From positions 310,001 to 374,000 of the forward strand of contig NZ_QCYH01000002.1 in assembly GCF_003072125.1 (NCBI RefSeq): a DNA stretch of 64,000 nucleotides. The letters run 5' to 3'. Below, piece after piece: positions 1 through 8,463 of this stretch; position 1 is the stretch's first letter, and every line of letters begins with the position of its first letter. Both the position numbers and the translations under genes were made by a program. The notes beneath the pieces were generated by a model. That model saw only the letters and a list, made by a program, of their open reading frames with translations, was not told the origin of the DNA and made no database searches. The stretch is from Pelagivirga sediminicola (GTDB lineage Bacteria; Pseudomonadota; Alphaproteobacteria; Rhodobacterales; Rhodobacteraceae).

Positions 1-1
1 G

Positions 2-58
2 GTGCTGGAGGGCCTTGATGCCATCCCCGAAGGATTCCGCCCCGAGGCATCGCTGTGA
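2..58 (+). CDS. C-terminal tail of an unidentified protein (partial)
   Basis: An open frame enters from the left edge and ends at TGA 56-58, showing only 18 residues that end in GFRPEASL. The stop overlaps the GTG start of the next gene (GTGA), the usual arrangement for translationally coupled genes, which is the main reason to believe it is coding. Too little is visible to name a family. Confidence 0.35.
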   Translation: MLEGLDAIPEGFRPEASL

Positions 59-564
59 CGGCGCCCGGCGCGCGCGACATGGTCCTGACACCCATGGGCC
101 TGCGCTATCGCGGACGGCTTTATCCGTGCAGCATCGGCAAGGGCGGGCTGACGCGCGCCAAGCGCGAGGGCGACGGCGCGACGCCCGTGGGCGCGCATCG
201 CATTGTCATGACGCTCTACCGCCCCGACCGGATGGCAGCGCCCGCGCCTTGGGCGCGCCCCATCGTGACCGGCGATCTGTGGAGCGACGATGCAGGCGAC
301 GCCGCCTACAACACCTGGGTGCGCGCGCCCTATCGGCACAGCCACGAGGCGCTGCGCCGGGCCGATCCGCTTTATGATCTGGTGCTGGTCACCGACTGGA
401 ACTGGCCGCATGCGGTGCCGGGCCGGGGCAGCTGCATTTTCATGCATCGATGGCGCAGGCCCGGCTATCCGACCGAAGGCTGCATTGCGCTGCGCCGCGA
501 TCATCTGCATCGGATCGCCGCGCAGGCCGCGCCGGGAACGCGCCTGATCGTGCCGGATCTTTAA
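55..564 (+). CDS. L,D-transpeptidase (YkuD) family protein
   Basis: A 169-aa protein of the short YkuD type found in alphaproteobacteria, presumed to act on peptidoglycan or to be a related hydrolase. Visible hallmarks are an early basic/glycine stretch (SIGKGG), a middle YNTWVRAPY segment, and a C-terminal catalytic block with a conserved His (FMHRW) followed by GCIALRR, whose Cys is the expected nucleophile. No signal peptide is visible, unlike many periplasmic L,D-transpeptidases. The GTG at 55 overlaps the upstream stop; an ATG at 79 in the same frame is an alternative start. A perfect 7-bp hairpin (585-602) follows the stop but lacks a T-run. Confidence 0.8.
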   Translation: MTAPGARDMVLTPMGLRYRGRLYPCSIGKGGLTRAKREGDGATPVGAHRIVMTLYRPDRMAAPAPWARPIVTGDLWSDDAGDAAYNTWVRAPYRHSHEALRRADPLYDLVLVTDWNWPHAVPGRGSCIFMHRWRRPGYPTEGCIALRRDHLHRIAAQAAPGTRLIVPDL

Positions 565-584
565 AGATGCCGCGCCGTTTCGGG

Positions 585-602
585 ACCGGATTTTCATCCG
601 GT
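585..602. repeat. Short hairpin downstream of the YkuD gene
   Basis: ACCGGAT and ATCCGGT form a perfect 7-bp stem with a 4-nt loop, 21 bp after the YkuD stop. No T-run follows, so it may be an mRNA 3' stabiliser or a poor terminator. The rest of the gap (603-745) is relatively AT-rich and should hold the promoter of the H-NS family gene; I could not fix its hexamers. Confidence 0.4.
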
Positions 603-745
603 TGCGGGAAACGTGAGCCGAAATCTGCCGAAATCAAAGCGGGACATAGATAAAGAAAACTTTGCGCGCACCAGGCGAACAGTTTCTTTTGCGCTTTGAT
701 CCGAATTTGTTTAAGTAAAGCCACTAATTCATCAATGGGACTCCA

Positions 746-1123
746 ATGGCAAAATTCGATCTGAAATCCATGAGCATGCAGGAATTGAAATCCCTGCAAA
801 AGAAAGTCGAGCGCGAAATGGCGGGCCGCGACAAGCGGCAGCGCAAGGACGCGCTGAGCGCGGTGCGCGAAAAGGCCAAGCAGCTTGGCTATTCGCTGGA
901 CGAACTGGTCGGTGAGGGCGGGCGTGCCAAGCCTGCCGGTAGCGCCGACAAGCCCAAGACCACCCGCGCGCCTGCGCCTGCAAAGTATCGCAGCAAGGAC
1001 GATCCCACCCTGACCTGGAGCGGCCGCGGACGCCCGCCCCGCTGGATCAAGGAAGCGCAGGAAAAGGGCGTGGATCTGGAAACGCTGAAGATCGATCAGA
1101 CGCCCCGCGCGCGTCAGTCGTAA
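746..1123 (+). CDS. H-NS family histone-like protein (HvrA-like)
   Basis: A 125-aa nucleoid protein. The N-terminal half is a charged coiled-coil oligomerisation region (SMQELKSLQKKVEREM) and the C-terminal half carries the DNA-binding motif of H-NS relatives, here YRSKDDPTLTWSGRGRPPRW, with the AT-hook-like GRGRPPRW core. In Rhodobacter the relative HvrA modulates photosynthesis and nitrogen genes, and such proteins generally bind AT-rich curved DNA. The start follows a GGGA Shine-Dalgarno with short spacing. The 3' end overlaps the convergent yggS gene by 10 bp. Family membership is clear; specific targets are unknown. Confidence 0.9.
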   Translation: MAKFDLKSMSMQELKSLQKKVEREMAGRDKRQRKDALSAVREKAKQLGYSLDELVGEGGRAKPAGSADKPKTTRAPAPAKYRSKDDPTLTWSGRGRPPRWIKEAQEKGVDLETLKIDQTPRARQS

Positions 1124-1767
1124 TCACGCTCGCCGAAAATGGCGCTTCCCACGCGAATGTGGGTAGCGCCCTGGGCAATCGCGGTTTCGAAATCTCCGCT
1201 CATGCCCATTGAAAGACCCGAAAGGTCATTACGCGCCGCGATTTTCGCCAATAGCGCGAAATGCAGGCTTGGCTCTTCGTCCACAGGTGGAATGCACATC
1301 AATCCCTTGATTGGCAATTCCAGTTTGCGGCATTGCGCGATGAAGTCGTCGGCATCCGCGGGCAGCACGCCGGCCTTTTGTTCCTCTTCGCCGGTATTGA
1401 CCTGCAAAAACAAATCAGGGCAATGCCCTTCCTCGTCCGCGATACGCGCGATCGTGTTGGCCAGTTTCGGGCGATCGACCGAGTGGATCGTCTGGAACAG
1501 ATCAAACGCCTGGCGCACCTTGTTGGATTGCAGCGGCCCGATCAGGTGCAGGTCCACATCCTGAAACGTGTCACGGAATTCCGGCCATTTGCCGGCGGCT
1601 TCCTGAACGCGGTTCTCGCCAAAGACGCGATGCCCCTCGCGCAGGACCTCCGCGACGCGCGCGTCTGGCTGCATCTTGGACACGGCGATCAGCGTGACGC
1701 AGCCGGGACTGCGCCCCGCGGCGGCGATCGCGGCCTCCACGCGGGCGGTGATATCGGCAAGGCTCAT
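1114..1767 (-). CDS. YggS family PLP-binding protein
   Basis: A 217-aa cytosolic pyridoxal-phosphate-binding protein (YggS/PROSC/PLPBP), implicated in vitamin B6 and amino/keto acid homeostasis rather than having a known catalytic reaction. Family blocks in order: LIAVSKMQ with the PLP lysine, FGENRVQE, LIGPLQSNKV, QVNTGEE, LSMGMSGDFETAI and RVGSAIFGERDYD at the C-terminus. The frame stays open upstream to 2139, but MSLADITARV at 1767 gives the normal family length, and the upstream extension would overlap the divergent DUF3576 gene. It converges on the H-NS gene with a 10-bp overlap. Confidence 0.93.
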   Translation of the reverse strand: MSLADITARVEAAIAAAGRSPGCVTLIAVSKMQPDARVAEVLREGHRVFGENRVQEAAGKWPEFRDTFQDVDLHLIGPLQSNKVRQAFDLFQTIHSVDRPKLANTIARIADEEGHCPDLFLQVNTGEEEQKAGVLPADADDFIAQCRKLELPIKGLMCIPPVDEEPSLHFALLAKIAARNDLSGLSMGMSGDFETAIAQGATHIRVGSAIFGERDYD

Positions 1768-1927
1768 GGCGTCCCTCTTTGGATAATGCGGTGTCGGGCG
1801 GCATTTAACCACCCGCCGCACCCGGATGCAAAGCGTCATGGCACCGCCGCGCGCCGACGGCTTGCAAACAGCTTGCCCCGCCCGCACGCGTTGGTTACTA
1901 GAGAAGAAGGCAATATCGGACGGTAAT

Positions 1928-2428
1928 ATGATGCTTCTTTCGCTAAATCGCGCTGTGATCGCAATTGCGGGCTTGGGTATGCTCGCGGCGTGTGGCGACG
2001 AGCCACCCAAATTCGATCCCAAGGCCGTCGCGGTCGAAAGCGGCAGGGAGGCCAAGGGGCCCGCCCGTGTCGGCGTGGCGCCGGGCGAGCCGGGGGGGAG
2101 CATCCTCGAGATCTTTCGCGGCAAGGATGCGGGCGTCAAGGTGAACCGCCACTTGTGGACCGCGTCGCTGCAGGTGCTCGATTTCCTGCCGATTCAGTCC
2201 GCGGATCCGTTTACCGGCGTCATCTCAACCGGCTACGGCGTGCCGCCGGGGGGCGGGCGTGCCTATCGCGCGACCATCCTGATCAGCGATCCGGCGCTTG
2301 ATGCGCGGTCGCTGAACGTGGCGCTGGCCACGCAAAGCGGCCCGGTCGATGCCGGAACGCAGCGCGCTGTCGAGGATGCGATCCTGTCGCGCGCGCGCCA
2401 GCTGCGCATCCAGTCCGGGAAATACTGA
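1928..2428 (+). CDS. DUF3576 family lipoprotein
   Basis: A 166-aa protein with a lipoprotein signal peptide: a hydrophobic run (residues 10-20) followed by MLAACGDE, the cysteine being the likely lipidation site. The rest matches the alphaproteobacterial DUF3576 pattern, with LWTASLQVLDFLPIQSADPF, a GVISTGYGVPP segment and a C-terminal REAR-like helix (ILSRARQLRI). Function unknown; probably periplasmic or outer-membrane anchored. Two adjacent ATGs occur (1928 and 1931). In relatives this gene commonly lies just before leuS-lptE-holA; here a minus-strand glycosyltransferase separates them (from memory). Confidence 0.85.
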   Translation: MMLLSLNRAVIAIAGLGMLAACGDEPPKFDPKAVAVESGREAKGPARVGVAPGEPGGSILEIFRGKDAGVKVNRHLWTASLQVLDFLPIQSADPFTGVISTGYGVPPGGGRAYRATILISDPALDARSLNVALATQSGPVDAGTQRAVEDAILSRARQLRIQSGKY

Positions 2429-2458
2429 TCGGTTAGATGCCCGGGGCCGCCCCGTCCG

Positions 2459-3709
2459 TCAGGATGCGCGCGGCGTCTTCATGATCCCGTCGACCCATGC
2501 GATCTGCCTTGGCAGGCATGTCTGTTGCAGATCGTATTCATCAATCATCAGCCGCCGCGCCGCGGCGCCCAGCCGGGCGCGCGCGTCCGCATCCTCCAGC
2601 AGATCGCACAGCTCGCGCACCAGCGCCGCGCGATCAAAGAAATCGACCAGCCTGCCGGTCTGATCGTGGGTCACGACCTCGCGCACCGGGGCGGTATCGC
2701 TGGCGACGATGGCGGCGCCGCAGGACATCGCCTCCAGCAGCGACCAGCTGAGCACGAACGGATATGTCAGGTAGACATGCACGCGGCTGATCTGCAGCAC
2801 GCGGGTGAAATCGTCATGCGGGATCCGGCCGATGAAATGAACGCGGCGCCAATCCTCGGGGCTGATCCGGTCTGCCACCTCCTCGCGGAAGATCTGCTTC
2901 CATGTCTTGCCGTTTGGGGGCGCGCTGCCATAGCTGACCTCGTTGCCGCCGATGATCATGACGCGGGCATTCGGCCGCTGGCGCAGCAGGTCGGGCAGGG
3001 CGCGCATGAAGACGTGATAGCCGCGATAGGGCTCAAGATTGCGGTTGATGAAGGTGATGATCTCGGTGTCGCGGGTGTAGGGCGCGAATCCCTTCAGCTG
3101 AAGCGTGACGTCCGGATCAGGCGCCGACCATGCGGTATCGATGCCGTCATGCGCGACGGTGATGCGGCGGCGGAATTCGGGCGGAAACGTATCGGCCTGA
3201 AACGCGGTCGGGCTGAGCCCTGCATCCGCCTGCGGAAAATGCAGGTGGTTGTTGAGGTTCTTCAGTCGGATGCGCAGGGGCTGAACCTCCGGCTCGGCCG
3301 CGCGGAATTCGGGATCGAAATCCAGATGCGGATACTCGGCCTCGTGATAAAGCTCGCAATAAAGGCCCACGCGGGCGTTCGGCCACAGATCGCCCAGGAA
3401 CATCGATTCGCCCCAGCCGGGATGCGCCAGGATCAGATCGGGCTCGTAGCCCTGCTGCGCCAGAGCTCGCGCCGCGCGCCAGCACGCCTCGCCGCGCGTT
3501 ACCTTGGTGTCCAGATCCACCAGCCACGGGTGCACATTCTGCCCCGGCCGCGCGGGCAGGGTATAGGGAAGCACGCGCACCCCCTTCCAGACCGCCGGCT
3601 CCTTTACCTTCAGGGTGAGCGCGGTGCAGGTGTCACCGCGTGCCGCAAGGGCGGGGGCCAGGTGTTTGAACTGGCCGGGAAAATTCTGGTGAATGAAAAG
3701 GATGTTCAT
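2459..3709 (-). CDS. Glycosyltransferase, family 4-like (GT-B)
   Basis: A 416-aa cytosolic GT-B glycosyltransferase. It opens with MNILFIHQNFPGQFKHLAP, the N-terminal Rossmann strand of GT4-type enzymes. The C-terminal half has the sugar-nucleotide site: FINRNLEPYRGYHVF, VHFIGRIP, and the E-x7-E-like block LLEAMSCGAAIVASDTAPVREVV, ending with the usual helical VRELCDLLEDADARARLG. Donor and acceptor cannot be told. The start at 3709 was chosen because the 28 residues upstream are not family-like and would run through a palindrome. It lies opposite to its neighbours, inside an otherwise co-directional conserved group. Confidence 0.88.
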   Translation of the reverse strand: MNILFIHQNFPGQFKHLAPALAARGDTCTALTLKVKEPAVWKGVRVLPYTLPARPGQNVHPWLVDLDTKVTRGEACWRAARALAQQGYEPDLILAHPGWGESMFLGDLWPNARVGLYCELYHEAEYPHLDFDPEFRAAEPEVQPLRIRLKNLNNHLHFPQADAGLSPTAFQADTFPPEFRRRITVAHDGIDTAWSAPDPDVTLQLKGFAPYTRDTEIITFINRNLEPYRGYHVFMRALPDLLRQRPNARVMIIGGNEVSYGSAPPNGKTWKQIFREEVADRISPEDWRRVHFIGRIPHDDFTRVLQISRVHVYLTYPFVLSWSLLEAMSCGAAIVASDTAPVREVVTHDQTGRLVDFFDRAALVRELCDLLEDADARARLGAAARRLMIDEYDLQQTCLPRQIAWVDGIMKTPRAS

Positions 3710-3732
3710 GAAAATGCCTGCGCTGGATCTTT

Positions 3733-3754
3733 GGCGCCGCTTATAAGCGGCGCC
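3733..3754. repeat. Perfect 22-bp palindrome upstream of the glycosyltransferase
   Basis: The half-site GGCGCCGCTTA is followed immediately by its exact reverse complement, giving a 22-bp palindrome with no spacer, 24 bp upstream of the glycosyltransferase start in the 149-bp gap before leuS. It could extrude a hairpin, act as an operator, or be a residue of a short repeat. No T-run flanks it. Confidence 0.7.
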
Positions 3755-3858
3755 CGCGGGCCCGCAAACCCTCGCAAATCTGCGCCGCCCCACTGGACGC
3801 TGGGCGCCGCTGCGCCTATCACCGCTCCTGACGCATTGATCCAGTGAAAGACGCCGCC

Positions 3859-6405
3859 ATGTCCCGCTATTCCCCCGCCGAAATCGAAGCCAACTGGCGC
3901 AAAGCCTGGGATGAGGCCGGAATTTTCCGCGCAGGCAACGACCCGGCCAAGCCGAAATATTACGTGCTGGAGATGTTTCCCTACCCCTCGGGACGCATCC
4001 ACATGGGCCATGTGCGCAACTACACGATGGGCGACGTGATCGCGCGGCACAAGCTGGCCACCGGCCATAACGTGCTGCACCCGATGGGCTGGGACGCGTT
4101 CGGCATGCCGGCCGAAAATGCCGCGATGGCCTCGGGCGGGCATCCCAAGGACTGGACCTATCAGAACATCGCCGATATGCGCGCGCAGATGAAACCGCTG
4201 GGCCTGTCGATCGACTGGAGCCGCGAATTCGCCACCTGCGATCCGGAATATTACGGCCAGCAGCAGGCGCTGTTCCTCGACATGCTGGAGGCCGGGCTGG
4301 TCTACCGCAAGAACGCGGTGGTCAACTGGGATCCGGTGGACATGACCGTTCTGGCCAATGAGCAGGTCGAGAACGGGCGCGGCTGGCGCAGCGGCGCCGA
4401 GGTAGAGCGGCGCGAGCTGACGCAGTGGTTCTTTGCCATCTCGGACATGGCCGAAGAGCTGCTGGAGGCGCTCGATACGCTGGACGACTGGCCCGCCAAG
4501 GTGAGGCTGATGCAGGAGAACTGGATCGGCAAATCGCGCGGGCTTCAGTTTGCGTTCGGCCTGAACGAGGGGCCCGACGGCTTTGACCGGATCGAGGTTT
4601 ACACGACGCGGCCCGATACGCTCATGGGGGCCAGCTTTGTCGGGATCTCGCCCGATCACCCGCTGGCCAAGCAGCTGGAAAAGGACGATGCCGAACTGGC
4701 CGCGTTCAACGCGGAATGCCGCAAGGGCGGCACCACCGAGGAGGCGCTGGAGAAGGCGGAAAAGCGCGGCTACAACACCGGCCTGACCGTGCGCCATCCC
4801 TTTGATACGGCGTGGGAATTGCCGGTCTATGTGGCCAACTTCATCCTGATGGATTACGGCACCGGTGCCATTTTCGGCGTGCCCGCGCATGACCAGCGCG
4901 ATTTCGACTTTGCCACGAAATACGCCCTTCCGATCATTCCCGCTTTTTTGCCGTCCGAGGATGCGGACCCGCAGTTGAATGCCCCTTACGTGCCGCCGAA
5001 AACCGAGCCGGTGCATTATGTCAGCACCATCGCGGGCGACACATGGCAGACCGGCGCCGAGGCGATCGAGGCCACCATCGCCTTTTGCGAGCAGAACGGC
5101 GTGGGCCAGGGCGTGACCAAGTACCGCCTGCGTGACTGGGGCCTGTCGCGGCAGCGCTATTGGGGCTGCCCGATCCCGGTGGTGCATTGCGACGCCTGCG
5201 GCGTGGTGCCGGAGAAAAAGGAAAACCTGCCCATCCGCCTGCCCGATGATGTGACCTTCGACGTGCCCGGCAACCCGCTGGACCGCCATCCGACATGGCG
5301 GAACGCGCCGTGCCCGAAATGCGGCGCGGATGCGCGGCGCGAGACGGATACGATGGATACATTCGTTGACAGCTCGTGGTATTTCATCCGCTTCACCGCG
5401 CCCCATGCGGACACGCCCACCGATATTGCGGCGGCGGAATACTGGATGAATGTGGACCAGTATATCGGCGGGGTCGAACATGCGATCCTGCACCTGCTCT
5501 ACAGTCGCTTTTTCGCCCGCGCGATTCATATCACCGGCCATCTGCCGAAATCGGCATCCGAGCCGTTCAACGCGCTTTTCACCCAAGGCATGGTGACGCA
5601 CGAGATCTACCAGACGCGCGACGAGAATGGCAGACCCGTCTATCACCTGCCCGAGGATGTGCAGGACGGCAAACTGGCCGACGGCACGCCCGTTCAGATC
5701 GTCCCCTCGGCCAAGATGTCGAAATCCAAGAAGAACGTCGTCGATCCCATCGGCATCATCGACGCCTACGGCGCCGACACCGCCCGCTGGTTCGTGCTGT
5801 CCGACAGCCCGCCGGAGCGGGACGTGGAATGGACCGCCGCGGGGGCGGAGGCCGCGTTCAAGCACCTCTCGCGCGTCTGGCGCATCGCGTCCGAGATCGC
5901 GGCCAGCGACGCGCCGGGCACGTCCGAGGCGGACGAGGCGCTCCTGCGCGAGATGCACAAGGCGATCCATGACGTCACCGGCGGTGTCGAAAGCTTCGGC
6001 TTCAACGCGGCCATCGCGCGGCTCTATGCCTTTACCGGGGTGCTGGCCAAAAGCGAAGCGGGCGCGCAGGCCAAGCGCGCGGCGGCGCGCACGCTGGCGC
6101 AGCTCATGGCGCCGATGACGCCGCACCTGGCCGAGGAGATGTGGCAGATGCTGGGCGGCGAAGGGTTGGTCGCCGTCGCACCGTGGCCGGTGGCGGACCC
6201 GGCGATGATGCAGGACGACACCATCACCCTGCCGGTTCAGATCAACGGCAAGCGACGCACCGAGATTCAGGTGCCGCAGGAGATGGCAAAGGATGAGGTT
6301 GAAAAGATCGCGCTGGCAACCGATGCTGTGCAGCGTGCGCTGGAAGGGGCCCAGCCCAAAAAGGTGATCGTTGTCCCCGGCCGGATCGTCAATGTCGTCA
6401 TTTAA
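3859..6405 (+). CDS. leuS: Leucyl-tRNA synthetase
   Basis: An 848-aa class I aminoacyl-tRNA synthetase charging tRNA-Leu. Visible: the HIGH-type signature [11 protein letters not shown] at residues 41-51, the CP1 editing domain with a T-rich site ([19 protein letters not shown]), a zinc-ribbon-like pair CDAC/CPKCG in the insertion, [11 protein letters not shown], and the KMSKS loop [13 protein letters not shown] near residue 619. The C-terminal anticodon domain ends with [17 protein letters not shown] 3859 was preferred over an in-frame GTG 15 bp upstream because [13 protein letters not shown] is the family N-terminus. It overlaps lptE by 14 bp and heads a leuS-lptE-holA operon. Confidence 0.97.
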   Translation: MSRYSPAEIEANWRKAWDEAGIFRAGNDPAKPKYYVLEMFPYPSGRIHMGHVRNYTMGDVIARHKLATGHNVLHPMGWDAFGMPAENAAMASGGHPKDWTYQNIADMRAQMKPLGLSIDWSREFATCDPEYYGQQQALFLDMLEAGLVYRKNAVVNWDPVDMTVLANEQVENGRGWRSGAEVERRELTQWFFAISDMAEELLEALDTLDDWPAKVRLMQENWIGKSRGLQFAFGLNEGPDGFDRIEVYTTRPDTLMGASFVGISPDHPLAKQLEKDDAELAAFNAECRKGGTTEEALEKAEKRGYNTGLTVRHPFDTAWELPVYVANFILMDYGTGAIFGVPAHDQRDFDFATKYALPIIPAFLPSEDADPQLNAPYVPPKTEPVHYVSTIAGDTWQTGAEAIEATIAFCEQNGVGQGVTKYRLRDWGLSRQRYWGCPIPVVHCDACGVVPEKKENLPIRLPDDVTFDVPGNPLDRHPTWRNAPCPKCGADARRETDTMDTFVDSSWYFIRFTAPHADTPTDIAAAEYWMNVDQYIGGVEHAILHLLYSRFFARAIHITGHLPKSASEPFNALFTQGMVTHEIYQTRDENGRPVYHLPEDVQDGKLADGTPVQIVPSAKMSKSKKNVVDPIGIIDAYGADTARWFVLSDSPPERDVEWTAAGAEAAFKHLSRVWRIASEIAASDAPGTSEADEALLREMHKAIHDVTGGVESFGFNAAIARLYAFTGVLAKSEAGAQAKRAAARTLAQLMAPMTPHLAEEMWQMLGGEGLVAVAPWPVADPAMMQDDTITLPVQINGKRRTEIQVPQEMAKDEVEKIALATDAVQRALEGAQPKKVIVVPGRIVNVVI

Positions 6406-6883
6406 CCGCCGCTCATTCCTGCTTGCCGCGCTGGCGGCGCTGCCTGCCTGCGGATTCTCGCCGGTCTATGGGCCGGGCGGAGCCGGGACCGCGCTGCAGG
6501 GGGCGGTTCTGGTCGATGAGCCGCTGACGCGGGACGGCTATCTTCTGACCCGCGAGATCGAATCGCGGCTGGGCCGGGCCAATCCGGGGCGCTTTGGGCT
6601 GAGCCACGCGATCACGGTGCGGCAGGAATCGGTCGCCATTTCCAAGGCCAACGTGACGACGCGCTTTCGCCTCTTGGGCGATGTCACCTATGCGCTGCGC
6701 GATCTGGAAAGCGGCGCGGTTGTCACCTCCGGCAAGGTCAGCAATTTCACCGGCTACTCTGCCTCCGGCACCACCGTGGCGACGCAGGCGGCCGAAGGCG
6801 ATGCACGGCGGCGCCTGATGAACATCATGGCCGATCAGATCGTCACGCGGCTGATCGTGGCCGCGCCCGCCGCCCCGCAATGA
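6392..6883 (+). CDS. lptE: LPS assembly lipoprotein LptE
   Basis: A 163-aa outer-membrane lipoprotein that plugs LptD during lipopolysaccharide export. It has an arginine-rich start (SSFNRRSF), a hydrophobic segment and a lipobox ending [12 protein letters not shown]; the CGFxPVYG motif after the lipidated cysteine is characteristic of alphaproteobacterial LptE. The remainder ([46 protein letters not shown]) fits the family. It starts inside the end of leuS and its stop overlaps holA by 4 bp (ATGA), indicating one transcript with coupled translation. Confidence 0.9.
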   Translation: MSSFNRRSFLLAALAALPACGFSPVYGPGGAGTALQGAVLVDEPLTRDGYLLTREIESRLGRANPGRFGLSHAITVRQESVAISKANVTTRFRLLGDVTYALRDLESGAVVTSGKVSNFTGYSASGTTVATQAAEGDARRRLMNIMADQIVTRLIVAAPAAPQ

Positions 6884-7905
6884 AGCTGGCCCCCCGCGAC
6901 GCGCCCGGCTATTTCGCCCGGCCCGATCCCGCCCGCGCGGGGCTGCTGATCTATGGCGGCGATGCGATGCGGATTGCGCTGCGCCGGGCCGAGGTGATCG
7001 CGGCGCTTGCCGGACCCACGGGCGAGGAGGAGATGCGCATCACCCGCATGGCTGCGGGCGATCTGCGCAAGGATCCCGCGCGCCTGAATGACGCGGTCAA
7101 GGCCGCCAGCTTCTTCCCCGGCCCGCGCGTGGCCTTTGTCGAGGACGCGACCGAGGCGCTGGCCGCGCCGATCCTTGCCGCGCTGGAGGACTGGCGCGAG
7201 GGCGATGCGCAGATCATCGTCACGGCCGGCGCGCTGAAACCCACCTCCAAGCTGCGCAAGACCTTCGAGGCGCACAAGAATGCCTATGTCGCCGCGATCT
7301 ATGACGACCCGCCCAGCCGGGAAGAGATCGAGCAGAGCTTGGCGAAATCGGGGCTCAGGAATATCGGGCAGGACGCGCTGCGCGATCTGCACGATCTGGC
7401 CCGCGCGCTGGATCCGGGCGATTTCCGCCAGACGATGGACAAGCTGTCGCTCTACAAGCTGGGCGATGATACGCCGCTGGGCCCCGAAGATATCGCCGCC
7501 TGCGCGCCCGCCTCGGTCGAGGCGGATCTGGACGACATCCTGCATATCGTGGCCGAGGCCCGGTCCGGCGAGATCGGCCCGATGATGAAACGCCTGCGCG
7601 CCCAAGGGGTGCAGCCCGTCGCGCTGTGCATTGCGGCGACGCGGCATTTTCGCACGCTCTATACGGCGGCCTCCGATCCCGGCGGGGTCAGCCAGGGCAT
7701 CGCGCGGATGCGCCCGCCGGTCTTCGGCCCGCGCCGCGACCGGATGCAGCGGCAGGCGCAGGCATGGGGCGCGGCCAATCTGGAAACCGCGCTGAGCCTT
7801 TTGACCGAGACCGACCTGACCCTGCGCTCGGCCGCGCAGACCGCGCCGCAGATGCCGTTGGTGGAGCGGGCGCTGATCCGGCTGGCGATGATGGTGCGGC
7901 GCTGA
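6880..7905 (+). CDS. holA: DNA polymerase III subunit delta
   Basis: A 341-aa clamp-loader delta subunit, which opens the sliding clamp during replication. It starts [32 protein letters not shown], typical of alphaproteobacterial HolA where the Walker region has degenerated (no GKT). Later features are SFFPGPRVAFVEDA, a PTSKLRKTFE segment, DDPPSREEIEQ and the C-terminal collar (QGVQPVALCIAATRHFRTLY, MPLVERALIRLAMMVRR). The ATG overlaps the lptE TGA. It is the last gene of leuS-lptE-holA; only 9 bp separate it from the convergent GFA gene. Confidence 0.92.
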   Translation: MKLAPRDAPGYFARPDPARAGLLIYGGDAMRIALRRAEVIAALAGPTGEEEMRITRMAAGDLRKDPARLNDAVKAASFFPGPRVAFVEDATEALAAPILAALEDWREGDAQIIVTAGALKPTSKLRKTFEAHKNAYVAAIYDDPPSREEIEQSLAKSGLRNIGQDALRDLHDLARALDPGDFRQTMDKLSLYKLGDDTPLGPEDIAACAPASVEADLDDILHIVAEARSGEIGPMMKRLRAQGVQPVALCIAATRHFRTLYTAASDPGGVSQGIARMRPPVFGPRRDRMQRQAQAWGAANLETALSLLTETDLTLRSAAQTAPQMPLVERALIRLAMMVRR

Positions 7906-7914
7906 GACGGCCCG

Positions 7915-8355
7915 TCAGGTGGTCTTGGCGATGTCCGCTTCGATCATGGCATAGAATTCGGCGGCGGTGATGCGCTGGTGGTCGCCTTCCAGCGCATAGC
8001 CTTTCGGCTTGGCGTCGATGAACATCTCCATCGCCAACGAAATTCCGTCAGTGTCGTCCAGCCCGCCCATATTGAGATAGTAGGTGCCATGCTGCGGGCC
8101 GGGCGCAACGAGGCGGAACCACAGGCTGCTGCCGCACGCGCCGCAAAAGGCGCGCTCGCCCCATTCGGACGATTTATAAACCTTGATCGTGTCGCCTTGG
8201 TCGATGCTCAGCCCATCGCTGGCAACCTCGACGGCCAGCCCGATCCCGCCCGACCATTTGCGGCACATGCTGCAATGACAGGCGCCGGCCTGGGTCACGG
8301 GGGTGTCAAAACTATATCTGGCAGCGCCGCACAGGCAGGATCCGGTATGGGGCAT
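7915..8355 (-). CDS. GFA family (CENP-V/glutathione-dependent formaldehyde-activating-like) protein
   Basis: A 146-aa zinc-binding protein of the GFA fold. The zinc cysteines are visible in three groups: GSCLCGAARY near the start, ACHCSMCRKWSGG around residues 30-40, and FCGACGSSLWFR around residue 75. The founding member binds formaldehyde and glutathione, but most genomic members have no proven reaction, so function is open. The start at 8355 has a good AAGGAG Shine-Dalgarno at the correct distance; the frame continues upstream but without family similarity. It ends 9 bp from holA (convergent). Confidence 0.88.
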   Translation of the reverse strand: MPHTGSCLCGAARYSFDTPVTQAGACHCSMCRKWSGGIGLAVEVASDGLSIDQGDTIKVYKSSEWGERAFCGACGSSLWFRLVAPGPQHGTYYLNMGGLDDTDGISLAMEMFIDAKPKGYALEGDHQRITAAEFYAMIEADIAKTT

Positions 8356-8463
8356 CGAACGTCTCCTTGGGTCAGGTTGCGCCGTTGCACGGCATCGCGC
8401 GCAGGAGGCTGCGCCCAAGCTTGGCATGTCGATACCACACTGGCAATTGCGGCGGCGCGCCGG

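Noticed and set aside
1114-2139. A longer version of the yggS protein
   Set aside because: The extra N-terminus lies opposite the DUF3576 gene and is not family-like; MSLADITARV gives normal length.
3706-6126. An open frame of about 800 codons on the minus strand opposite leuS
   Set aside because: It is antisense to a clear leucyl-tRNA synthetase, has a low-complexity His/Arg/Gly composition typical of high-GC shadow frames, and shows no motif.
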